From Micromonosporaceae bacterium (GTDB lineage: Bacteria > Actinomycetota > Actinomycetes > Mycobacteriales > Micromonosporaceae), in contig JADGGF010000153.1 in the NCBI GenBank assembly GCA_019690055.1, positions 1-9,201 of the forward strand: 9,201 nt of DNA. Reading direction: 5' to 3'. Below the pieces are notes generated by a model. The model ran no database searches. It was not told where the DNA came from and saw nothing but the letters and a program-made list of their open reading frames with translations. This document shows positions 1 through 6,151 of the stretch, one piece after another (within the stretch, counting starts at the first letter, position 1; each line of letters starts with the position of its first letter). The position numbers and the translations under genes were made by a program.

Positions 1-618
1 GGTCCGGGACGGTGCCGCCTGGGCCTGGCGCCGCACATGCACCAGGCGCTGCCCCACGGTGATGACGGTGAGTACGGCCAGCAGCCACAGCGCCGCCGGA
101 AGGCCCCACCCGAGGCCGGCCCCGGTGAGCAACCCGCCGACCCCGACGATGATGAGCCGCTCCATCCGCTCGGCGATACCCACGTCGCAGCTGAACCCGA
201 GGCCCTCGGCGCGGGCCTTGACGTACGAGACGATCTGACCGCCGATCAGGCTGATCAGGGCGACCGCCCCGATCAGCCGGTCGCCGGTGACGAAGAACCA
301 CCACACGAGACCGGCAAAGAGCGCCCCGTCGGCGACCCGGTCCATGGTCGAGTCGAGCAGGGCACCGAAGCGCGAGGTATGGCCCCGGGCCCGGGCCATC
401 GAGCCGTCCAGCACGTCGAGCAGACAGCAGACCGTGATCACCACGGTGGCGGCGATGAACCGTCCGTGGGCGACCAGGCCGATCGAGGCGGCGACCACGC
501 CAACGGTGCCGATCATGGTCACGACGTCCGGGGAGACGCCGGCTCGGACGAGCGCGCGGCCGAGGGGGTCGAACCCCGCCCGGACGCCGCTCTTGAACGC
601 ACCGAGGATCTTCGCCAT
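1..618 (-). CDS. pgsA: Phosphatidylinositol phosphate synthase (CDP-alcohol phosphatidyltransferase), 3' end cut by window
   Basis: An integral membrane enzyme that condenses CDP-diacylglycerol with inositol 1-phosphate to give phosphatidylinositol phosphate, the precursor of PI and PI-mannosides in actinobacteria. The frame is open from ATG at 618 to the window edge, giving 206 residues. The mycobacterial protein is about 217, so only the last few residues are probably missing. The full CDP-alcohol phosphotransferase signature D-x2-DG-x2-AR-x8-G-x3-D-x3-D is visible with D68, D71, G72, A75, R76, G85, D89 and D93. Hydrophobic stretches at about 32-50, 55-68, 95-127 and 155-188 fit a six-helix membrane protein. 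The KARAEG and AERMERL stretches (about 134-155) match the polar region of inositol-phosphate-using members. No clear Shine-Dalgarno precedes the ATG, and an ATG 7 nt upstream is out of frame. In mycobacteria this gene follows thrS and the HIT gene directly; here three genes intervene. Confidence 0.93.
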   Translation of the reverse strand, partial: MAKILGAFKSGVRAGFDPLGRALVRAGVSPDVVTMIGTVGVVAASIGLVAHGRFIAATVVITVCCLLDVLDGSMARARGHTSRFGALLDSTMDRVADGALFAGLVWWFFVTGDRLIGAVALISLIGGQIVSYVKARAEGLGFSCDVGIAERMERLIIVGVGGLLTGAGLGWGLPAALWLLAVLTVITVGQRLVHVRRQAQAAPSRT

Positions 619-808
619 CGCGCATCTGAGCCTATCGGCGCACCACGGCCGCGCACGGGCGGGTATCGGGGCCGTTCGGCCTTGTGCCCGTACGTCCCGG
701 GGTGTGGGATTGGGCAAAGAGCCGGTGAACGTGAGCTGTACGCCCCGGGCTCTGCCCCGGCCCATCCGGACGCGGTCGCCGGCACCACCGTCTCGAGGGA
801 GTCGTGCC
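619..808. promoter_or_regulatory. Divergent intergenic region between pgsA and EF-G2
   Basis: This 190-bp region must hold promoters for both outward-reading genes. No strong consensus is visible. For pgsA, TAGGCT on the minus strand at 629-634 could be a -10 and would place the transcript start only a few bases before the ATG, which fits the missing Shine-Dalgarno, but no -35 match is seen. Toward EF-G2, a 10-bp stem with a 2-nt bulge can form between 712-723 (GGGCAAAGAGCC) and 748-757 (GGCTCTGCCC) with a 24-nt loop. It may be a leader structure. The promoter assignments are guesses; the complementarity is seen directly. Confidence 0.35.
795..800 (+). promoter_or_regulatory. Ribosome binding site deciding the EF-G2 start
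   Basis: GAGGGA lies 8 nt before the ATG at 809. The reading frame is open for more than 500 nt further upstream, back to 287 and across pgsA, so this site and the conserved start of the G domain shortly after it decide the start. Confidence 0.75.
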
Positions 809-2971
809 ATGGCGCAGAAGGCGACGCAGATGGGAGGCACCGGCCCCGCGCCGGTGGTGGATGCACCCGAAAAGGTGCGCAACGTGGTGCTGGTGGGCCA
901 CTCCGGGGCGGGGAAGACCACCCTGGTCGAGGCCCTCCTCGCCGTGACCGGGACGATCAGCCGGGCCGGCTCGGTGAGTGACGGCACCACGGTCACCGAC
1001 AACGACCCGGCAGCCGTGCGGCAGCAGCGATCGGTGAGCCTGGCCTGCGCGCCGCTGATGCACGACGGCATCAAGGTCAACCTGCTCGACACCCCCGGCT
1101 ACGCCGACTTCGTCGGCGAGCTGCGCGCGGGTCTGCGGGCCGCCGATGCCGCGCTCTTCGTCGTCTCCGCCACCGACGGCATGGACGCCGCGACCGCCAT
1201 GCTGTGGGAGGAGTGCGCCGCCGTGGGGATGCCCCGGGCCGTGGCGATCGCCCGCCTCGACCACCCCCGGGCCGACTTCGACGAAACCCTCCAGCAGTGC
1301 CGCGATGTCTTCGGCGACGGGGTGCACCCGCTCTACCAGCCGATGCTCGCCGACGACGGGCAGTCCGTGGTCGGCCTCATGGGCCTGATCACGCAGCGGA
1401 TCTTCGACTACTCCTCCGGCTACCCGCCGGCGGTGCGCGAGCCCGACCCGGAGCACCTGCCGATCATCGCAGACGCCCGCAACGCCCTGCTCGAGGACAT
1501 CATCGCCGAGAGCGAGGACGAGACGCTCATGGAGCGCTACCTGGCCGGCGAACAGATCGAGGACTCGGTCATCATCGAGGATCTTGAGAAGGCGGTGGCC
1601 CGGGGCAGCTTCTACCCGGTGATCCCGGTGTGCGCGCAGACCAAGGTCGGCCTGGACGCCCTGCTCGAGGTGCTGACCCGCGCGTTCCCGTCGCCGCTGG
1701 AGCGCGAGCTGCCCCCGGTGTCCGGAGTGGACGGTTCGCCGCGCGAGCCGTTGCGGTGCGACCCGGCCGGCCCGCTCGTGGCCGAGGTCGTCAAGACCAC
1801 AATGGACGCCTACGTCGGCCGCGTCTCGTTGGTGCGGGTCTTTTCCGGCACGCTGCGCCCGGAGATGACGGTGCACGTGTCCGGGCACGGGCTGGCCGAG
1901 CGCGGTCACCCTGACCACGACGCCGACGAGCGCATCGCCCACCTCTACTCGCCGCTGGGCTCGCAGTTGCGGGAGGTGGCGTACGCCGTCGCTGGCGACA
2001 TCTGCGCCATCACCAAGTCGAACACCGCCGAGACGGGCGACACGCTGTCCACAAAGGACAACCCGCTGCTGGTCGGCGCGTGGGAGATGCCCGAGCCGCT
2101 GCTGCCGGTGGCGATCGTGGCGAAGACCCGTTCCGACGAGGACGCGCTGGCCAAGAACCTGGGCCGGCTCGTGGCCGGCGACCCGACGCTGCGCCTGGAG
2201 CGCAACGCCGAGACCCGCCAGCTCGTGCTGTGGTGCATGGGCGAGGCGCACGCCGACGTCGTGCTGGAGCGGCTGCGCGCCGGCGGCGTGGACATCGGCA
2301 CGGAGCCGGTGCGGGTGGCGCTGCGGGAGACCTTCGTCGCGCCGTCGAAGGGGCACGGCCGGCACGTGAAGCAGTCCGGCGGCCACGGGCAGTACGGCGT
2401 CTGCGACATCGAGGTGGAGCCGCTGCCGCGCGGCGCCGGGTTCGAGTTCGTCGACCGCATTGTCGGTGGCGCGATCCCGAACAACTACATCCCCTCGGTG
2501 GAGAAGGGCGTCCGGGCCCAGATGGAGAAGGGCCTGGTCTCCGGCAACCCCGTGGTCGACCTGCGGGTGACCCTCTTCGACGGCAAGGCCCACAGCGTCG
2601 ACTCCTCCGACGCGGCGTTCCAGATCGCCGGGGCGCTCGCTCTCAAGGACGCCGCCGAGAAGGGACAGGTGCAGATCCTTGAGCCGGTCGATGACGTGGT
2701 GATCCGCGTGCCGGACGCCTTCGTGGGCGCCGTGATGAGCGACCTGTCGGGGCGCCGGGGCCGGGTGCTGGGCACCGAGCCGGACCCGGCCGGCCACGAA
2801 CGGACCCTGGTGCGGGCCGAGGTACCGGCCCTCGAGCTGGTCCGGTACGCGGTGGAGCTGCGTCAGATGACCTCCGGCGCCGGCACCTTCACCCGCTCCT
2901 TCAACCGGTACGACCCGATGCCCGCGCACCTCGCCGACGCCGTCCGCAAGGAGTACGCCGCCGCCCACTGA
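809..2971 (+). CDS. fusA2: Elongation factor G-like protein EF-G2
   Basis: A 720-residue EF-G paralogue with all five EF-G domains: G domain about 22-290, domain II about 310-400, domain III about 415-490 (GMGEAHAD), domain IV about 495-610 (KQSGGHGQYG from 521 and the AHSVDSSDAAF tip region), and domain V about 615-715 (SDLSGRRGRVLG). The P-loop GHSGAGKT (30-37) is intact. Three other GTPase motifs differ from canonical EF-G: RGITI in switch I reads RSVSL (74-78), DTPGH reads DTPGY (94-98) so the catalytic histidine is Tyr98, and NKxD reads ARLD (148-151). These changes place it in the actinobacterial EF-G2 group rather than housekeeping FusA, whose usual partners (rpsL, rpsG, tuf) are absent here. 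The M. smegmatis EF-G2 has been reported to bind GTP without ribosome-dependent GTPase activity and to be dispensable. The exact role is unknown; translocation or stress-related ribosome binding is inference. It converges on the exporter gene. Confidence 0.93.
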   Translation: MAQKATQMGGTGPAPVVDAPEKVRNVVLVGHSGAGKTTLVEALLAVTGTISRAGSVSDGTTVTDNDPAAVRQQRSVSLACAPLMHDGIKVNLLDTPGYADFVGELRAGLRAADAALFVVSATDGMDAATAMLWEECAAVGMPRAVAIARLDHPRADFDETLQQCRDVFGDGVHPLYQPMLADDGQSVVGLMGLITQRIFDYSSGYPPAVREPDPEHLPIIADARNALLEDIIAESEDETLMERYLAGEQIEDSVIIEDLEKAVARGSFYPVIPVCAQTKVGLDALLEVLTRAFPSPLERELPPVSGVDGSPREPLRCDPAGPLVAEVVKTTMDAYVGRVSLVRVFSGTLRPEMTVHVSGHGLAERGHPDHDADERIAHLYSPLGSQLREVAYAVAGDICAITKSNTAETGDTLSTKDNPLLVGAWEMPEPLLPVAIVAKTRSDEDALAKNLGRLVAGDPTLRLERNAETRQLVLWCMGEAHADVVLERLRAGGVDIGTEPVRVALRETFVAPSKGHGRHVKQSGGHGQYGVCDIEVEPLPRGAGFEFVDRIVGGAIPNNYIPSVEKGVRAQMEKGLVSGNPVVDLRVTLFDGKAHSVDSSDAAFQIAGALALKDAAEKGQVQILEPVDDVVIRVPDAFVGAVMSDLSGRRGRVLGTEPDPAGHERTLVRAEVPALELVRYAVELRQMTSGAGTFTRSFNRYDPMPAHLADAVRKEYAAAH

Positions 2972-2984
2972 CCCCTGTCCTCCC

Positions 2985-3046
2985 GTTGATCCAGGGCTTG
3001 GAGTGGTGAGTTGATCTCCATCCACCACCCCAAGCCCTAGATCGAC
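2985..3046. terminator. Long imperfect hairpin, probable bidirectional terminator
   Basis: Two 24-nt arms (2985-3008 and 3023-3046) are complementary except at three positions, with a 14-nt loop. The core is AGGGCTTGG on the left and CCAAGCCCT on the right. It lies in the 107-bp gap between the convergent EF-G2 and exporter genes, where one structure can stop transcription from both sides. No T-tract follows on either strand, as is common in high-GC actinomycetes. The arms are long enough that it could also be a dispersed palindromic repeat. Confidence 0.7.
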
Positions 3047-3078
3047 ACGTCGGCACCGGGATCGGGCGACGCGGGAGG

Positions 3079-5277
3079 TCAGCCCTCCTCGAGGGCGACC
3101 CGGGCGTGCACCCGGCGCAGCGGGGCGGGGGACCACCAGGCGGCCCGCCCCAGCAGACGCATCGACGCCGGGACGAGCACGCCGCGCACCAGGCTGGCGT
3201 CGATGAGGATCGCCAGCCCCGCCCCGAGGCCGAACATCTGCAGGAAGCTGACGGTGCTCGTGCCGAAGGCGAAGAAGGTCACCGCGAGCAGCCCGGCCGC
3301 CGTGGAGACGATGCGACCGCTGCGGGCCAGCCCGTCCGGCACCGCCTGCGCGGTCGGCAGGCCGGTGTCGTGCAGCTCCTTGATCCGGGAGAGGACGAAC
3401 ACCTCGTAGTCCATGGACAGCCCGAAGGCGATGCAGAACAACAGCACGGTCATCGACATGTCCATGGGTCGCGGGGTGAACCCGAGCACCGAGGCGAGGT
3501 GCCCCTCCTGGAAGATCCAGGTGAGGATGCCGAGCGTGCCGGCGAGGCTGAGCCCGTTCATGAGGATCGCCCGGATCGCCTGCACCACGCTGCCGGTGAA
3601 CAGGAACAGCACGATGAGCGTGGTGAGCAGCACCAGACCCGCGGCCAGGGGCAACCGGTCCGCGATCGACTGCTTCGTGTCGACGAGGGCCGCGCTGGCC
3701 CCGGTGACGAGGAAGCCGGTGTTCCCGGGCCCCGGCAGGTCGCGGATCGTCCGCACGAGGTCCTGGGCGGCGTCGGAGGTGGCGGCCAGGTCCGTGACCA
3801 CCGTGAACCGCTGCGCGTCGGGGGTGGCGAGCGTGGGGTCGGCCGAGCCCGGGGCGGCGAAACCATCGACGTATGTGCCGGCACTGCTACTCACGTGCGC
3901 CACGTCGGGCAGCTGGGACAGCGTCCGGGCGAACTGCGCCACCTCCTCCGGTCCGGCCGGGCCGGTGGTGACGATCTCGATGGGCGTGTCGGCGTGGCCG
4001 GCGAACCGGTCGGCCAGCGCGGCGGCCACCTGCCGGCTCGCCGTGGTCTCGCGCAGCACGTCCTGGTCGGGGCTGCCGAAGCTCACGCCGAGCAGCGGGC
4101 TGGCGGCGAGCAGGAGCAGGGCCACGACGGGCAGGCCGATCAGCGCGGGCCGGCGCATCACCCGCCCGGCCAGCCGGCCCCAGAAAGGCGACGGCGCGCC
4201 CTGGGTCAGCCGACCCGTACCGTCCCCGCTGGTGGCGCGACGCAGCCGGCGCGGCAGCCGGACGCGACCGGCGTTGACGCGGTGGCCGAGCACCGCGAGC
4301 AGGGCCGGCAGCAGCACCAGCGCCCCGAGCGCCGCGATCGCCACGACCCCGATGCCGGCGTAGCCGAACGAGCGCAGGAAGTACAGCGGGAAGACGAGCA
4401 GCGCGGCGAGGGCGGCCATGACCGCGACCGCCGTGTAGATGACCGTACGGCCCGCGGTCGCGACCGTCCGCGCCACCGCCTCGGGGACGGTGTCTCCGGC
4501 CGCGAGCTGCTCCCGGAACCGGTTGACCATGAACAGGGCGTAGTCGATGCCGAGGCCGAGCCCGAGGGCGGTGGTGAGGTTGATCGAGAAGATCGAGACC
4601 TCGGTGACCGAGCCGAGCACGGCGAGTTCGGCGAAGGTGCCGAGGATCGCCACACCGCCGACGGCCAGCGGCAGCAGCGCCGCGACCACGCTACCGAACG
4701 CGATCACGAGCAGCAGCAGGGTCAGCGGCACCGCGATCCCCTCGGCTATGGCGAGGCTGCGCGTCACCGCGCCGTTGACCTCGTGGTAGACCCCCTGTTC
4801 CCCACCGGCGAGCACGGTGAGGCTGCCGCGCTGCCCCGAGTAGCGCTCGATGATGGCGTCGGCCCGGTCCCGAATCTCCATCTCGTCGCCCTCGACCCGG
4901 GCGAGGACCAGCGCGTCGGTGCCGCCCTCCGACCGCAGGGCCGGGGCCGGGGTGGTGAAGTACGACACCACCTCCGAGACGTACGGCTCGGCGGCCAGGG
5001 CCTCGGACAGCGCCACGCCGTCGGCCCGGACGGCGGGGTCGTCGACCGTGCCGGCGGTCGGGGTCACCATCAGCACGAGGTTGAGCCGACCGCCGAACTC
5101 GCTCTCGATGAGCTGCTCGGCCCGGCTCGACGGCGAGGCTGGGTCCTCGAACCCGCCATTGCGCAGCTTGCCGAAGGCGCCCGCGCCGAGCACCGCCGCC
5201 CCGACCATGAGCAGGGCGGCCAGCGCGAGCAGAAGTCGGGCGCGCCGGGCCACGAACGCCCCGTACCTGTAGAGCAT
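3079..5277 (-). CDS. MMPL-family RND transporter (exporter)
   Basis: A 732-residue inner-membrane, proton-driven exporter of the MMPL branch of the RND superfamily, whose members move lipids, polyketides or hydrophobic drugs. Two repeated halves are visible. TM1 is about 13-35, followed by an extracytoplasmic domain to about 175; TM2-TM6 are about 178-196, 198-218, 226-250, 278-299 and 303-330. A basic cytoplasmic linker covers about 332-372. TM7 is about 375-399, with a second extracytoplasmic domain to about 540; TM8-TM12 are about 543-561, 567-588, 606-630, 655-676 and 680-705. Both Asp-Tyr pairs of the proton relay are present: D245-Y246 in GLGIDYALF and D623-Y624 in GLSMDYEVF. The start is ATG at 5277, with GGGGGA very close upstream. 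It lacks the long C-terminal tail of MmpL3, so it is not an obvious MmpL3 orthologue. It diverges from a TetR gene that probably represses it. Substrate unknown. Confidence 0.92.
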   Translation of the reverse strand: MLYRYGAFVARRARLLLALAALLMVGAAVLGAGAFGKLRNGGFEDPASPSSRAEQLIESEFGGRLNLVLMVTPTAGTVDDPAVRADGVALSEALAAEPYVSEVVSYFTTPAPALRSEGGTDALVLARVEGDEMEIRDRADAIIERYSGQRGSLTVLAGGEQGVYHEVNGAVTRSLAIAEGIAVPLTLLLLVIAFGSVVAALLPLAVGGVAILGTFAELAVLGSVTEVSIFSINLTTALGLGLGIDYALFMVNRFREQLAAGDTVPEAVARTVATAGRTVIYTAVAVMAALAALLVFPLYFLRSFGYAGIGVVAIAALGALVLLPALLAVLGHRVNAGRVRLPRRLRRATSGDGTGRLTQGAPSPFWGRLAGRVMRRPALIGLPVVALLLLAASPLLGVSFGSPDQDVLRETTASRQVAAALADRFAGHADTPIEIVTTGPAGPEEVAQFARTLSQLPDVAHVSSSAGTYVDGFAAPGSADPTLATPDAQRFTVVTDLAATSDAAQDLVRTIRDLPGPGNTGFLVTGASAALVDTKQSIADRLPLAAGLVLLTTLIVLFLFTGSVVQAIRAILMNGLSLAGTLGILTWIFQEGHLASVLGFTPRPMDMSMTVLLFCIAFGLSMDYEVFVLSRIKELHDTGLPTAQAVPDGLARSGRIVSTAAGLLAVTFFAFGTSTVSFLQMFGLGAGLAILIDASLVRGVLVPASMRLLGRAAWWSPAPLRRVHARVALEEG

Positions 5278-5288
5278 TGATCCCCCAC

Positions 5289-5305
5289 ATGTTAACGACG
5301 TAAAC
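5289..5305. promoter_or_regulatory. Operator-like site 1 (probable TetR binding site)
   Basis: ATGTTAACGACGTAAAC. Its last 15 bases, GTTAACGACGTAAAC, form an imperfect palindrome around the centre base, differing from their own reverse complement only at the central base and one pair. It lies in the predicted exporter leader just before the ribosome binding site. It is similar to sites 2 and 3 in the same gap. Confidence 0.6.
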
Positions 5306-5306
5306 T

Positions 5307-5323
5307 ATGTTGGCGCCGTCAAC
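5307..5323. promoter_or_regulatory. Operator-like site 2 (probable TetR binding site)
   Basis: ATGTTGGCGCCGTCAAC, in the same orientation as site 1 with 18-bp centre-to-centre spacing. The core GTTGGCGCCGTCAAC is an imperfect palindrome. It overlaps the exporter's predicted -10 and transcription start. Confidence 0.6.
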
Positions 5324-5350
5324 TTAGAGGACCGATGCTAACGCTGTCAA
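5321..5350 (-). promoter_or_regulatory. Probable promoter of the MMPL exporter
   Basis: On the minus strand a perfect -35 TTGACA (5345-5350) is followed after 18 nt by TAAGTT (5321-5326) as the -10. The predicted start lies near 5314, about 37 nt before the ATG. The -35 lies inside operator-like site 3 and the -10 overlaps site 2, which fits repression by blocking polymerase. The hexamers are read directly; promoter function is inferred. Confidence 0.6.
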
Positions 5351-5351
5351 C
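5335..5351. promoter_or_regulatory. Operator-like site 3 (probable TetR binding site)
   Basis: ATGCTAACGCTGTCAAC, centred 28 bp from site 2. It is the least palindromic of the three but keeps the TAACG and GTCAAC halves. It covers the exporter's predicted -35. Confidence 0.5.
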
Positions 5352-5352
5352 A

Positions 5353-5396
5353 TTAATCGCTGAGCCGAAGCTGAGTTATGGTCAGACATCCATAAC
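5353..5396 (+). promoter_or_regulatory. Candidate tetR promoter with overlapping inverted repeat
   Basis: TATGGT (5377-5382) is a plausible -10, with a weak -35 TTAATC (5353-5358) 18 nt upstream. A perfect inverted repeat, GTTATGG (5375-5381) and CCATAAC (5390-5396) with an 8-nt spacer, spans the -10 and the predicted start. This differs from the GTTAACG-type sites, so it could be a separate operator for autoregulation or for another regulator. The repeat is certain; promoter function is tentative. Confidence 0.4.
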
Positions 5397-5411
5397 CGAC
5401 CGGCTCCCCCA

Positions 5412-5438
5412 GGGTGCGCGCCACCCGGTCGCGCACCC
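5412..5438 (+). promoter_or_regulatory. Hairpin in the tetR 5' leader
   Basis: GGGTGCGCG (5412-5420) pairs perfectly with CGCGCACCC (5430-5438) across a 9-nt loop, ending 21 nt before the tetR ATG. It could be an RNA structure that limits translation of the repressor, or simply another protein-binding palindrome. The tetR start has no visible Shine-Dalgarno, so leader structure may matter. Confidence 0.4.
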
Positions 5439-5459
5439 CCGCACGGCTGAACCCCCGCG

Positions 5460-6083
5460 ATGAAGCGTCCCAGCTACCACCACGGCGATCTGGCCAACGC
5501 CCTGACCACCGCCGCGACCCAGCTCGCCCGGGAGGGCGGGCCGGACGCGATCGTGCTCCGGGAGGCGGCCCGCCAGGTCGGCGTCTCGGCCACCGCCGCC
5601 TACCGGCACTTCGCCGGCCACGGCGACCTGATGTCCGCGGTGCAGAAGCGGGCGATGGACGAGCTGGCCGGGGCCATGCGCTCCGCGCTGGCCGCTACCG
5701 GCGCGGAGTCGGACCCCCGGGCCGAGGCGATGCGCCGGCTACGGGCGCTCGGCCTGGGGTACCTGCGGTTCGCGCTGGCCGAGCCCGGGCTGTTCCGCAC
5801 CGCCTTCTGCCGGCCGACCCCGGGCATGCCGGACAAACCGGCGCAAGACATGTCGGTGGTGGGCCCCTACCAGATGCTCGTCGACTCCATCGACAGATTC
5901 GTCGACGTCGGCCTCCTGGCCCTCGAGCGCCGGCCGTGGGCCGAGACGTTCGCCTGGTCGTCCGTGCACGGCCTGGCGATACTCCTGCTCGACGGACCCC
6001 TGCGTCACTGCCCGCCGCCAGACCGGGACCAGATCATCGACCGCGTCCTCGACGGCGTCGTGGCCGGCCTCACCGCCGCCTGA
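5460..6083 (+). CDS. TetR/AcrR-family repressor with WHG-type C-terminal domain
   Basis: A 207-residue one-component repressor. The N-terminal TetR helix-turn-helix lies at about 8-55, with the recognition region VLREAARQVGVSATAAYRHF and the typical glycine-aspartate turn afterwards (GHGDL). The C-terminal ligand-binding part contains W...VHG about two thirds of the way along, as in the WHG (TetR_C_33-like) domain, within a helix that also carries LLLDGPL. The ATG at 5460 is fixed by an in-frame stop at 5448-5450, and it has no evident Shine-Dalgarno. The gene diverges from the MMPL exporter, with three repeated operator-like sites between them. By analogy with such pairs it should repress the exporter until a small hydrophobic ligand, perhaps the exporter's substrate, binds. 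The ligand cannot be read from the sequence. Confidence 0.92.
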   Translation: MKRPSYHHGDLANALTTAATQLAREGGPDAIVLREAARQVGVSATAAYRHFAGHGDLMSAVQKRAMDELAGAMRSALAATGAESDPRAEAMRRLRALGLGYLRFALAEPGLFRTAFCRPTPGMPDKPAQDMSVVGPYQMLVDSIDRFVDVGLLALERRPWAETFAWSSVHGLAILLLDGPLRHCPPPDRDQIIDRVLDGVVAGLTAA

Positions 6084-6107
6084 CCGACCGTGCGACGTCG
6101 GGGCTGG

Positions 6108-6151
6108 CCGAGGCCCCGCCTCAACCGAGGCCCCGCCTCAACCGGCCTCAA
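6108..6151. repeat. 17-bp tandem duplication with a partial third copy, possible terminator
   Basis: CCGAGGCCCCGCCTCAA occurs twice in exact tandem (6108-6124 and 6125-6141), followed by a shortened copy, CCGGCCTCAA (6142-6151). Each full unit contains a small palindrome, GAGGC-CCC-GCCTC. An overlapping stem, CGGGGC (6099-6104) with GCCCCG (6113-6118), is also possible. The position between the convergent tetR and HIT genes suggests a terminator. The third copy runs up to the HIT stop codon. Confidence 0.65.

Noticed and set aside
287..808. N-terminal extension of EF-G2 by 174 codons
   Set aside because: The extension runs through pgsA on the other strand, has no family similarity, and is replaced by an ATG at 809 with a good ribosome binding site.
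37..981. A 314-codon open frame on the plus strand over pgsA and the start of EF-G2
   Set aside because: It overlaps two well-supported genes and its product is charged low-complexity sequence.
632..3136. An 834-codon open frame on the minus strand opposite EF-G2
   Set aside because: It lies antisense to a gene with clear EF-G domains. Its translation is rich in Arg, Gly, His and Val without recognisable motifs, as expected for the shadow of a high-GC gene.
3106..5280. A 724-codon open frame on the plus strand opposite the exporter
   Set aside because: Its product is a low-complexity mix of Arg, Gly, Glu, His and Gln with no membrane segments or motifs. The opposite strand encodes a complete MMPL transporter with both Asp-Tyr pairs.
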